Positions 50,335 to 59,267 of a DNA stretch of 64,000 bases are shown in pieces. The notes beneath the pieces are model-generated. The model saw only the letters and a list, made by a program, of their open reading frames with translations. It was not told where the DNA came from and did not search any database. Made by a program: the position numbers and the translations under genes. The stretch lies in contig CAJUHP010000011.1 in NCBI GenBank assembly GCA_910586125.1, positions 1 to 64,000 on the forward strand, given 5' to 3'. Numbering within the stretch: position 1 is the stretch's first letter; each line of letters begins with the position of its first letter. This DNA comes from an uncultured Lachnospiraceae bacterium (GTDB lineage Bacteria > Bacillota > Clostridia > Lachnospirales > Lachnospiraceae).

Positions 50335-51813
50335 ATGGATTTTACGGAACAATATCTGCAGACAATCGACGAGGTGATCGCGGCAGGCCCCTACGATGAC
50401 AGATGGGACTCCCTGGCGGCCTACCAGGTTCCAAAGTGGTACCGGCAGGCAAAGTTCGGCCTGTTTATTCACTGGGGGATCTATTCGGTTCCGGCATTCG
50501 GCAACGAATGGTACTCCCGAAATATGTACATACAGGGAAGCGGGGAATTTGAACATCATATAAAAACTTACGGCCCGCATAAAGAGTTCGGCTATAAGGA
50601 TTTTATCCCTCTGTTTACGGCTTCGGCTTTTGACCCGGAGGAGTGGGCCGGCCTGTTTGCCGAATCCGGCGCCAGATATATCGTGCCGGTTGCGGAGCAT
50701 CACGACGGCTTCCAGATGTACAAAAGCGAGCTGTCGCACTGGAATGCCGCGGAGATGGGGCCCAAGAGAGATGTTTTGGGCGAGCTGACGGAGGCGTTTG
50801 AAAGACATGGCTTAAAGGGAGGCGCTTCCAGCCACCGGATCGAACACTGGTTTTTTATGGGGCATGGCAGAGAGTTTGAGAGCGATATGAACGGGACGTT
50901 AGAGCGCGGCGATTTTTACTGGCCGGCGATGGAGGAGCCGAAGGATCACTTTGACACGGACAGCAAACCGGCGATGACGAAAGAATTTCTGGACGACTGG
51001 CTGGTGCGCACCTGCGAGCTGATCGACCGCTACCGCCCGGCGGTAATCTACTTTGACTGGTGGATTTTGCAGAAAAGCGCGGCGGGTCATCTGCGCAAGA
51101 TTGCCGCCTACTATTATAATCGGGCCGCTTCGTGGGGCAGGGAAGTCGTGATCAATTATAAGCACGATTCCTTTGCCTTCGGCACGGCGGTGCCGGATGT
51201 GGAGCGGGGCGTTTTTTCCCAGATGAAGCCCTTCTACTGGCAGACAGACACCTCGGTGGCGCGCAATAGCTGGGGCTATACAAAGGGGAATGATTATAAG
51301 GACCCGGAAGAGATCATTCAGTATCTTGCGGATGTGGTAAGCAAAAACGGAAATCTGCTTTTGAATATCGGACCCCGCGCCGACGGCTCGATTCCGGAGG
51401 AAGACGCCCACATTCTGCGGGAGATCGGAAAATGGCTGAAGAGAAACGGGGAGGCCATCTACGATACCGGCGTATGGAGGGAATACGGGGAAGGCCCGGT
51501 GCAGGCGGCGGAGGGCGGTTTCAGCGACGGGAAAAAACTTGCCTATACCGAGCGGGATTTCCGATATACATGCCGCGGCTCTCACATCTATGCGATTGCG
51601 ATGAAAACGGCGGCGGACGGCTGTTACCGCCTGACAAAGCTTGGCGGCAGGCAGGAAGGCCATACCGCCTGCTTTGAGGGGATTATAGACCAGGTAGAGC
51701 TTCTTGGTTTTGAAGGAAAGTCTCAGTGGCGGCAGGAGAAAGAAGGGCTTTTGATTCAGACGGGGGAAATCGAGTCGGCGTATCCGCTGGTATTTAAGAT
51801 CACGGTTCATTAG
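50335..51813 (+). CDS. alpha-L-fucosidase (GH29), cytoplasmic
   Basis: The 492-residue protein starts from ATG 50335, which follows AAGAAGGG; the frame is open upstream to 50155 but that part has no similarity. The GH29 core is shown by WYRQAKFGLFIHWGIYSVPAFGNEWY, EHHDGFQMY and ASSHRIEHWFFM. VIYFDWW, with D241, is the likely nucleophile. A beta-sandwich C-terminal domain (about 385-492) follows. No signal peptide is present, so it probably hydrolyses fucosylated oligosaccharides already taken up. The linkage preference is not readable. The fcl remnant and M60 peptidase elsewhere in the window fit host-glycan use. Confidence 0.93.
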   Translation: MDFTEQYLQTIDEVIAAGPYDDRWDSLAAYQVPKWYRQAKFGLFIHWGIYSVPAFGNEWYSRNMYIQGSGEFEHHIKTYGPHKEFGYKDFIPLFTASAFDPEEWAGLFAESGARYIVPVAEHHDGFQMYKSELSHWNAAEMGPKRDVLGELTEAFERHGLKGGASSHRIEHWFFMGHGREFESDMNGTLERGDFYWPAMEEPKDHFDTDSKPAMTKEFLDDWLVRTCELIDRYRPAVIYFDWWILQKSAAGHLRKIAAYYYNRAASWGREVVINYKHDSFAFGTAVPDVERGVFSQMKPFYWQTDTSVARNSWGYTKGNDYKDPEEIIQYLADVVSKNGNLLLNIGPRADGSIPEEDAHILREIGKWLKRNGEAIYDTGVWREYGEGPVQAAEGGFSDGKKLAYTERDFRYTCRGSHIYAIAMKTAADGCYRLTKLGGRQEGHTACFEGIIDQVELLGFEGKSQWRQEKEGLLIQTGEIESAYPLVFKITVH

Positions 51814-51860
51814 AGTCTGTTTCAAACCAATTATAACAAATGCACAGGGAAAAGTGATAT

Positions 51861-51901
51861 GCCTCCCGGCCGGAAACGTTTTAGATTTCCGGCCGGGAGG
51901 C
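51861..51901. terminator. perfect 16-bp inverted repeat after the fucosidase gene
   Basis: GCCTCCCGGCCGGAAA (51861-51876) and TTTCCGGCCGGGAGGC (51886-51901) pair without mismatch around a 9-base loop. The T tract beyond is weak. It lies between the convergent fucosidase and CNNM genes, so it is probably a bidirectional terminator, though a protein-binding site is possible. Confidence 0.7.
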
Positions 51902-51953
51902 ATGATAATATCCGTCTTTGATACAGCCAGGAAGGTCTGGGACGGGTCAGCGC

Positions 51954-53270
51954 TCAGCCTGCATCCTTCTCTCCATCCGACTCCTCCTGCGTTTCTTCTT
52001 CCTCCGGCTCGCTCTTTGGCTCCGGAATCCACAGCTTCACCCATTTGATTCGGTTCTTATCCACGGATTCCACATAGAACCGGAAATCTCCCTCGGTTAC
52101 GGACTGGCCGGCTTTGGGCAGATCGTCCAGAAGACCGATCACATATCCTCCCAGGGAATCATAGTCCTCGGATTCCAGATGAATATCCAGAAGATCGTTC
52201 AGATCGTCAAGCCGCACGGAGCCGTCCACACGGTACTCGGTCTCGGAGATTTTCTGTACAAGATCCATCTCGTCCGTGTCGTACTCGTCGCGGATCTCTC
52301 CGACAATCTCTTCTAACAGATCTTCCAGGGCAACCACGCCGGCGGTGGCGCCGTACTCGTCCAGGACGATCGCCATGCTGACATAGTTCTGGCGCATATC
52401 AATAAACAGTTCCGAGGTTTTCTTGTATTCGTAGGTATAGTAGGCATCCCGCAGATAGTTCCGCAGATGAAACTCTTCGCCGGGCCGGTGCAGAAGAAGG
52501 TCTTTCATATTGATCAGGCCGATGACATTGTCGGTAGTCTCTTCGTACACGGGCAGCCTGGTAAACATATTGGTGCGGTAGATCTCAATCAGCTCTTCAT
52601 AGGTGGCGTTGACATCGGCAAAAACGGTGTCAATGCGGGGGATCATCACGTCCTTGGCGAGCGAATCTCCGAAATCCACCACATTGTTGATCATCTTCAG
52701 TTCTTCCTTTTCAATCACGCCCTCTTCGTGGCTGACATCCACAAAGGTGCGCAGCTCCTCCTCGGTGATCGCTTCCTGTTTCTGGTTGGGATTGATGCCG
52801 AACAGGCGCAGAAACAGACCGGCAATGGTATTGATGATAAAGATCACCGGAGTGAGAAGCAACATCAGGAAATAAATGATGGGGGCCACAAGAAGAGCCA
52901 GTTTTTCGGCGTGCAGAGTCGCGGCCGTTTTGGGTGAGATTTCACCGAACACCAAAATGAAAAAGGTCAAAACGCCGGTGGCCAATCCTACTGCTGTGCT
53001 GCCGCCTAAATTCAGGGCCAGGGTGGTGGTCAGGGAAGATGCATAGAGATTCACGATGTTGTTGCCGATCAGAATGGCAGCCAGCATCTTGTTTTGATTG
53101 TCCAGCACTTTGTTCAGATACTTAAGCCGCCTGTCATTCTCATCGACCAGAGAACGAATCCGGATGCGGTTGCAACTGACCAGCGCTGTCTCAGAAGAAG
53201 AGAAAAAACTTGACAATGCGACCAGAACAAAAACACTTACGATACCTATAATATTACCTGGGTCGTCCAA
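51954..53270 (-). CDS. CNNM/CorC (HlyC/TlyC-like) family transporter
   Basis: The protein is 438 residues if started at TTG 53270, which is 8 bases after AGGAG. An ATG at 53288 is possible but has no ribosome site. The DUF21 membrane domain has three to four helices (about 1-165, SSSETALVSCNR, LIGNNIVNL). Two CBS domains follow (about 195-320, VMIPRIDTV and GLINMKDLL). The C-terminal CorC_HlyC domain (about 335-415) and an acidic tail end the protein. CNNM relatives move Mg2+ (and possibly Co2+) across the membrane with ATP bound to CBS; the haemolysin name is historical. Confidence 0.9.
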   Translation of the reverse strand: MDDPGNIIGIVSVFVLVALSSFFSSSETALVSCNRIRIRSLVDENDRRLKYLNKVLDNQNKMLAAILIGNNIVNLYASSLTTTLALNLGGSTAVGLATGVLTFFILVFGEISPKTAATLHAEKLALLVAPIIYFLMLLLTPVIFIINTIAGLFLRLFGINPNQKQEAITEEELRTFVDVSHEEGVIEKEELKMINNVVDFGDSLAKDVMIPRIDTVFADVNATYEELIEIYRTNMFTRLPVYEETTDNVIGLINMKDLLLHRPGEEFHLRNYLRDAYYTYEYKKTSELFIDMRQNYVSMAIVLDEYGATAGVVALEDLLEEIVGEIRDEYDTDEMDLVQKISETEYRVDGSVRLDDLNDLLDIHLESEDYDSLGGYVIGLLDDLPKAGQSVTEGDFRFYVESVDKNRIKWVKLWIPEPKSEPEEEETQEESDGEKDAG

Positions 53271-53440
53271 AAAAATCACTCCTATCATACATGTATTGAC
53301 AGGCTTTCGCGGCCTGCCTGTACCCATATCGTATTACTGAAAATTGTACAATAAGAGGAAAGGAATGTCAATATGATTTGCGGTCGGCAAAAGGATATTC
53401 TGCGGAGTTTGTATATGGGAGGAGCCGGCTTAGAAAGGGA

Positions 53441-53469
53441 TTGATTTCATTTTGTACTGCCGTTATAAT
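53441..53469 (+). promoter_or_regulatory. promoter of the GT8 gene
   Basis: TTGATT (53441-53446) and TATAAT (53464-53469) are 17 bases apart. The start codon follows about 47 bases after the expected transcription start. Confidence 0.75.
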
Positions 53470-53522
53470 GAAAGGGAACCGGCTGGGACAGCCGCATATT
53501 TCGACATACATAGGAGATAGCG

Positions 53523-54497
53523 ATGGACGCCAGACAGCACTTTAATATTATGACCTCTTCGGATGATGCATTGATTCTTCCGCTTGCCGTGTCGCTGACT
53601 GCCATAGGGAAAAATCTGCCGCAGGATCGCATTGACTTTTACCTTCTGCACAGCGATATGTGCCCGCAGAGCATGGATCTGCTTTCTGCGGTCTGCGCAG
53701 GTTACGGAAATATTTTCTTTCATGAGATCCGCGTAGAGAACCCGGAGGCGTTTGATCCCCTTGTTAAGGCGGGCGGATGGCAGAGGGAGACCTATTTTCC
53801 GCTTGACGCGCATCACCTGCTGCCGGATACGGCGGATCGTGTGCTGTATCTGGATGCGGGAGACGTTCTGGTCATGGGCGATATCGCCCCCTATTATAAC
53901 TGTGATTTTGAGGACCAATTTCTGATTGTTACCGGAGATAAGCATAAAACCGTCAATGATAGGTATGTGCCGTTTACCCCGGAGGATTTTCATAACCCGG
54001 CCTTTTTTCCGGATCTTCTCGACGGCCTTTTTAATTCTGGTTCCTATGTGATCAATCTGCAGAAAATGCGGGAAGAGGGGATCGGTCTTTCCGATTACTA
54101 TGCGCTCACAGAACAGATTCGCCGTCTCCGGCCGGGGAGAGAGGGCCTTCTCTATTTTGGCGATCAGGGCCTTCTCTCAGCGGCCTTTATCGGCCGGATG
54201 AAATATTATGGCTATCCTCAGATACAGGAGATGTGGTACTGCCCCTATAATTTCTGTCTCGGATACTATGACCATTTTGATAAAAAGCCGGATTACCAGC
54301 CCGCGATCCTGCATTTTGCAGGCGTTCTCTTCAAGCCCTGGAAGGCAAAGTATCCGGTCTGGCCGAAACGTTTTGGGATCACAGGCGGCGTTCCCAGAGA
54401 ACTCGCAGAACTGAAACCGATGCAGGTGAAGTACTATCTTCTCTGGCTGGAGTATTTGTTTCTTTTAGATAAGGTTTTGGAGATACTAGGAATGTAA
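53523..54497 (+). CDS. glycosyltransferase family 8 protein
   Basis: The 324-residue cytoplasmic GT-A enzyme has an opening (HFNIMTSSDDALILPLAVSLTAIG) typical of GT8. The metal-binding DxD-type motif reads YLDAGDVLV (D111-D114), so the usual DAD is DAGD. GLFNSGSYVINL and FGDQGLL are the other GT8 signatures, and ILHFAG near the end is the HxxG-type donor motif. It transfers a hexose (galactose or glucose) from a UDP-sugar, usually to a surface or lipopolysaccharide-like acceptor. It is 23 bases before the 792-residue gene, so the two may be co-transcribed. Confidence 0.9.
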   Translation: MDARQHFNIMTSSDDALILPLAVSLTAIGKNLPQDRIDFYLLHSDMCPQSMDLLSAVCAGYGNIFFHEIRVENPEAFDPLVKAGGWQRETYFPLDAHHLLPDTADRVLYLDAGDVLVMGDIAPYYNCDFEDQFLIVTGDKHKTVNDRYVPFTPEDFHNPAFFPDLLDGLFNSGSYVINLQKMREEGIGLSDYYALTEQIRRLRPGREGLLYFGDQGLLSAAFIGRMKYYGYPQIQEMWYCPYNFCLGYYDHFDKKPDYQPAILHFAGVLFKPWKAKYPVWPKRFGITGGVPRELAELKPMQVKYYLLWLEYLFLLDKVLEILGM

Positions 54498-54520
54498 AAG
54501 AGGAAAAGGAGAGTAGAGGA

Positions 54521-56899
54521 ATGACAAAAAAGACGGGGATTGTAAACATTTACAATTTTATCCGCATGTCCCATGTGGAGCCGAGCATCTTTATTCCGGA
54601 CGATTTTGAGACGGTCAAAAAACAGATGATCTTGGTCAGACAATACGGTTTTCCGGCCACGTACGCTTTAAAGTACGATGCGCTGATGGAGCCGCGTTAT
54701 CAGGATCTGATCCGTACCTATGCGGGGGAGGAAGACGAGATCTCGGCCTGGTGGGAGATCACGGAGGCGCTTTGCCGGAAAGCCGGCGTGCGTTTTCGCG
54801 GCGCCGCTCAAACTGAAGAGTATGACGAGCGGGTCAACAGCGCTTACAGCATCGGCTATAATCCGGAGGAACGACGGCTCCTGGTGGACGCCTACATGAA
54901 AGACTTTCGTGAGGTCTTCGGCTTCTATCCGAAAACCATCGGTTCCTGGGTGCTTGATACCGTGACGGTATCCCATGCGGCCTCGCGCTACGGCGTGGTG
55001 GGCAGCGCCATCTGCCGGGACCAGATGGGGACGGACGGTTTTACTCTGTGGGGAGGATTTCCCAACGGGATCTATTATCCGAGCCGCAGAAACGAGAATA
55101 TTCCGGCCAATACCGTTGACGGGCAGCTCTCGGTTCCCATGTTTCGCCTGCTGGGGCCGGACCCCATCTACAATTTTGAGCAGGATGTCCGTCAGGGGCT
55201 TCACGGCGTCTATACGCTGGAGCCCTCCTGGCTGATCGGAAGAGATCCCGACTGGATCGACTGGTTTTTCGGATGTCTGACCAAAGAGGATGTTCTGGGC
55301 GTAGGATATGCCCATGTGGGACAGGAAAATAATTTTCTCTGGGAAAATATCCGGCCTGGTATGGAGCCGCAGCTAAAGAAGCTGAAAGCGCTTATGGCCG
55401 AGGGATGCATCCGGGTGGAGACGATGGCGGAATCGGCCGCCTGGTTTCAGAGAACCTGCCGAATGACGCCGCCTTTGACCTTTCAGGCGTCAGCAGACTG
55501 GGACAAAACAAGAAATCTGTCGGCCCAGTGGTATGCCTGCGGCAATTACCGTCTGAGTTTTCTGGGGGAGGAGGGATATCTGCGGATTCGGGATTTCTTT
55601 CTGTACCGCCCGGATTATGCATCGCGCTATCTGGACGCGCCCATGACCTCTCAAAAAAGTATGTTTGACGCGCTGCCGGTGCTGTTTCCCCAGCAATGGA
55701 TCGGAAAGGCGGGGAACAGGCCCTACATCCGCCTGCTAAACGAGAGCGGACAGGAGCCGCGGGGGAGAATCCGCTATCATGCGGCCGATGAACTGACGGC
55801 AAAAGCGGAGCTTTTGGAAGAAGGAACGAACCGCGCTCTGGCTTTGTTTACCATGTGCCCGGATCAGTTCTCGGTGGAGGGATCGTACCGTCTGCATTTT
55901 GACGTTCTCCCTGTTTTTCTCTCCTGTGACGGCGGACGGGTAGAGATGCTTCATGAAGGTTTTTCCTACTCCTTTGAAGTGTGCAGAGGAAAGATTCTGC
56001 ACGGCGGGCCGGACGGCCTGACAATCTTGCCGCAGGAGGGAGTCATCTCTCTGAAGCTGGGTCCGGCGATGCGCCGGGAGGATATCTTTGCTGGAAAGGC
56101 AGAGGAGGAGCCGGAAACAAAAAAGAAGTACGGGCAGAAGGCAGGGGCCGGACGGATTGTGGTGCCTCCTCTGGAACCGCAGGCGAATCCCGCTTCCTGC
56201 ATTTTTCCGGCAGGACAGCCTGCCTTTGTAAAATTGACGGCAGCGCAGGAGGGAGAGATCCGCTATACGCTGGACGGGACGGAACCGACAAAGGAATCGA
56301 CGCTGTATGCGGATCCGGTTGAACTGCGAAAGGATACGAAGCTTTCTGCCAGACTGTTTCTCCCCGACGGGTGTTTCAGCGAGATCATGACGGCAGAATA
56401 CCGCTTTGGCCTGACTGGCCTCTGTCTGACCAGTCCGACGGTCTTTGATCCGCGCCCGGTTTTCCATGGAAAAGGCATCGCGGATCTGCTGGAATCCAGA
56501 AGAGGTTCTCTGGATTACCTGGACGGGCGGTGGAGAGGAACGCTTCGAGATCTGGAGGTGTGCGGAACGCTTGAGGAGCCGGTTTTCGTCGGAGAAGTGA
56601 CGGCTGGATTTCTGTCTCATCACCGCTCCGGTATTATTTATCCGGAGTCTCTCCAATTATATACCGGCCTGAACGAAGCGGATATGAGCCTGACGGCAGA
56701 AGTGACGCTTCCCTGTGAACCCTGTGCCAGAGAGATTGCCAGACAGGATATCTCGCTTCCGGTTCATAAACGCATCGGCTGTATTAAGCTGGTGGCGCAC
56801 CGGTATGAACGGATGCCTCAGTGGTGCTGCTACAGAGGGTCAAGAGGAGTGTTTACCATGGTTGACAATGTGATTGTCTCCCCGGAAAGCTCTCTATAA
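54521..56899 (+). CDS. 792-residue protein, possible carbohydrate-active enzyme of unassigned family
   Basis: No signal peptide is seen. The first 330 residues (NIYNFIRMSHVEPS, FPATYALKYDALM, YPKTIGSWVLDT, YGVVGSAICRDQ) look like an alpha/beta-barrel related to polysaccharide deacetylase or alpha-amylase-type glycosidases. A beta-sandwich region (about 340-540) follows. A chitobiase/hexosaminidase C-terminal-like repeat (about 575-625, IRYTLDGTEPTKESTLY) and a jelly-roll C-terminus (about 690-792) end the protein. The last two are common appendages of fucosidases and hexosaminidases. I cannot assign an enzyme family or catalytic residues. ATG 54521 follows AAAGGAGAG. Its neighbours GT8 and GH29 point to glycan metabolism. 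Confidence 0.65.
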   Translation: MTKKTGIVNIYNFIRMSHVEPSIFIPDDFETVKKQMILVRQYGFPATYALKYDALMEPRYQDLIRTYAGEEDEISAWWEITEALCRKAGVRFRGAAQTEEYDERVNSAYSIGYNPEERRLLVDAYMKDFREVFGFYPKTIGSWVLDTVTVSHAASRYGVVGSAICRDQMGTDGFTLWGGFPNGIYYPSRRNENIPANTVDGQLSVPMFRLLGPDPIYNFEQDVRQGLHGVYTLEPSWLIGRDPDWIDWFFGCLTKEDVLGVGYAHVGQENNFLWENIRPGMEPQLKKLKALMAEGCIRVETMAESAAWFQRTCRMTPPLTFQASADWDKTRNLSAQWYACGNYRLSFLGEEGYLRIRDFFLYRPDYASRYLDAPMTSQKSMFDALPVLFPQQWIGKAGNRPYIRLLNESGQEPRGRIRYHAADELTAKAELLEEGTNRALALFTMCPDQFSVEGSYRLHFDVLPVFLSCDGGRVEMLHEGFSYSFEVCRGKILHGGPDGLTILPQEGVISLKLGPAMRREDIFAGKAEEEPETKKKYGQKAGAGRIVVPPLEPQANPASCIFPAGQPAFVKLTAAQEGEIRYTLDGTEPTKESTLYADPVELRKDTKLSARLFLPDGCFSEIMTAEYRFGLTGLCLTSPTVFDPRPVFHGKGIADLLESRRGSLDYLDGRWRGTLRDLEVCGTLEEPVFVGEVTAGFLSHHRSGIIYPESLQLYTGLNEADMSLTAEVTLPCEPCAREIARQDISLPVHKRIGCIKLVAHRYERMPQWCCYRGSRGVFTMVDNVIVSPESSL

Positions 56900-57028
56900 A
56901 ATGCGGAAGAATCTTTTTTGATCGGAGATGATTTTTCTTTTCGTATGAAACAGGCGGGAGATGGTATACTAACGAACAGCGCCGGCGCGATTGGATAAGG
57001 AAATGTGCCGGCCCAAAGGAGGTATCTC

Positions 57029-59014
57029 ATGTCAAACCGCTTAAAGCAGGAAAAATCTCCGTATCTGCAGCAGCACAAGGACAATCCGGTGGACTGGTTT
57101 CCCTGGGGGCCGGAAGCCTTTCGCAAGGCGGAATCGGAACAGAAACCAGTCTTTTTAAGCATCGGCTATTCCACCTGTCACTGGTGTCATGTGATGGCGC
57201 AGGAATCGTTCGAGGACCCTGGGATCGCTGCGCTTTTGGAGGATTTTGTCTGCATCAAGGTAGACAGAGAGGAGAGGCCGGATATCGACGCGGTCTATAT
57301 GGCGGTCTGTCAGTCTCTGACCGGTTCAGGCGGCTGGCCGCTGACCATTTTTATGACGCCGCAGCAAAAGCCTTTCTTTGCGGGCACCTATTTTCCGAAA
57401 ACAAGCCGTTATGGCCAGGCGGGACTTACACAATTGCTGAAACAGATCTCGCATCTGTGGAAAACAGAACGGGAAAAGCTGACGGCATCCGGCGAACAGA
57501 TTGCGTATGCCCTGCAAAAAGCGCAGGCAGCCGCAGAAGGGGAACCGGAACCGGCGCTTTTGTATCAGGGCTGCCGTCTTCTGCGTCAAAGCTTTGATCC
57601 AAAATGGGGCGGCTTTGGCGCGGCGCCCAAATTTCCCACTCCCCACAACCTGCTGTTTCTGATGAGAATGTACGAGCAGGAGCGCGATCCGGATATGCTT
57701 GAGATGGCGGAAACAACGCTTAAGGCCATGGCTTTGGGCGGGATATTCGACCAGATCGGCGGCGGTTTTTCCCGGTACTCCACCGACAAAATGTGGCTGG
57801 TCCCCCACTTTGAAAAGATGTTGTATGACAATGCGCTGCTGATACTGGCATATCTGGAGGCGTTTCAGATTACCAAAAATCCCTTTTATGCCGGGATTGC
57901 CAGGCGGACCGCGGATTATATTCTGGAGGAGCTGACGGATCAGGACGGCGGGTTTTTCTGCGGGCAGGATGCGGACAGCGGCGGCGTGGAAGGTAAATAC
58001 TATGTTTTTACGCCGGACGAGATCCGATCGGTTTTGGGGAGAGCGGATGGAGAGGAATTCTGCAGGATTTATGGAATAACCCAGGAAGGAAATTTTGAGG
58101 GAAAGAGCATTCCCAACCGGATCGGGAGAAAGAACGAGGGCTGGGAGGCGGACGATCCCCGTCTGACCCGCCTGAAAGACTATCGAAAAGCGCGAGTGAG
58201 GCTTCATCTGGATCACAAGATTCTGCTCTCCTGGAATGGATGGGCGATCGCGGCCCTGGCCAGAGCCGGCCGGATTCTGGGGGAAAGCCGCTATGCGCAG
58301 GCGGCGGGGAAAGCCGTGTCCTTTATCCGCGGGAGAATGACCGATGAAAAAGATCGTCTGTATCTGCGCTGGTGCGATGGCGAGGCGGCTTACGCAGGCC
58401 AGCTCGACGATTATGCCGTCTATACGCTAGCTTTGATCGAGCTGTATCAGGCAACGTTTGAAATCGGATATCTGCGGGAGGCGGTCCGCCGGGGCGAGCA
58501 GATGATCCTGCTGTTTGAGGAGAAGAGCGGCGGTTATGTCATGACGTCTCACGATGCGGAAAAATTGATCGCGCCGATGAAGGAAACGTATGACGGGGCC
58601 ATTCCGTCCGGAAATTCCGCGGCCCAGATGGCCTTAGAAATGCTGGCCGGACTGACCGGAGAAGCGACGTTTCGGGAAGCGGCAAACAGGCAGCACCGCT
58701 TTATGGCCGGACAGATCAGGAATTATCCTGCCGCCCACTGTTTTTCGCTGGCGGCCATGATGCTGCCGCTGTATCCTCACAGAGAGCTGCTGATTGCAGC
58801 GAAGCGTCTTCCCGAAGCGGCCGTTTTGTATCTGCGGGAACATCCGGCCCATAATCTGAGCATTCTTTTCAAGTCGGAAGGGAGTCAGGATACGCTCTCG
58901 CAGACGGCGCCCTTTACAAAAAGCTACCCGCTCTCGCAGACCCCGCTCTATTATCTGTGTGAAAATGGAGTCTGCCATGCGCCGGTAGGGGAATGGGAGG
59001 AGCTTTCTCTCTGA
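57029..59014 (+). CDS. YyaL/DUF255 thioredoxin-domain and six-hairpin protein (SPATA20-like)
   Basis: The 661-residue protein has an N-terminal thioredoxin-like domain (about 1-170) with SIGYSTCHWCHVMAQESF, whose CHWC pair is in the active-site position. The rest is an (alpha/alpha)6 barrel like N-acylglucosamine epimerase or unsaturated glucuronyl hydrolase (GGIFDQIGGGFSRYSTD, WLVPHFEKMLYDNA, GAIPSGNSAA). The domain order is conserved from bacteria to mammals, but the reaction is unknown. ATG 57029 follows AAAGGAGG. The gene probably has its own promoter with an extended -10 TGGTATACT at 56962-56970. Confidence 0.88.
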   Translation: MSNRLKQEKSPYLQQHKDNPVDWFPWGPEAFRKAESEQKPVFLSIGYSTCHWCHVMAQESFEDPGIAALLEDFVCIKVDREERPDIDAVYMAVCQSLTGSGGWPLTIFMTPQQKPFFAGTYFPKTSRYGQAGLTQLLKQISHLWKTEREKLTASGEQIAYALQKAQAAAEGEPEPALLYQGCRLLRQSFDPKWGGFGAAPKFPTPHNLLFLMRMYEQERDPDMLEMAETTLKAMALGGIFDQIGGGFSRYSTDKMWLVPHFEKMLYDNALLILAYLEAFQITKNPFYAGIARRTADYILEELTDQDGGFFCGQDADSGGVEGKYYVFTPDEIRSVLGRADGEEFCRIYGITQEGNFEGKSIPNRIGRKNEGWEADDPRLTRLKDYRKARVRLHLDHKILLSWNGWAIAALARAGRILGESRYAQAAGKAVSFIRGRMTDEKDRLYLRWCDGEAAYAGQLDDYAVYTLALIELYQATFEIGYLREAVRRGEQMILLFEEKSGGYVMTSHDAEKLIAPMKETYDGAIPSGNSAAQMALEMLAGLTGEATFREAANRQHRFMAGQIRNYPAAHCFSLAAMMLPLYPHRELLIAAKRLPEAAVLYLREHPAHNLSILFKSEGSQDTLSQTAPFTKSYPLSQTPLYYLCENGVCHAPVGEWEELSL

Positions 59015-59179
59015 GAAGATTTGGAGCTGTTTTTTTATTCTGTGCCGTTGTTTGATTGAAATGATAGTTTGCAAGCGAGAGGAAAATAATAGAAAAAGCC
59101 TCTAATTGATAGAAAAAAGAATTGCCTGACATCGGAATAACGATATATTGAATTATATTTTGTGAGCCACTTAAGTTTC

Positions 59180-59208
59180 TTGACAGTTTCAGCCGGAAAC
59201 GGTATACT
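59180..59208 (+). promoter_or_regulatory. promoter of the solute-binding lipoprotein gene
   Basis: TTGACA (59180-59185) and TATACT (59203-59208) have a 17-base spacer. The start codon is about 55 bases downstream, after TTTGGAGG. Confidence 0.85.
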
Positions 59209-59267
59209 ATAAAAAAATATACTGGTGAAAAATCTACAATAGCCGTTCTTTTTTTGGAGGTATTTTT

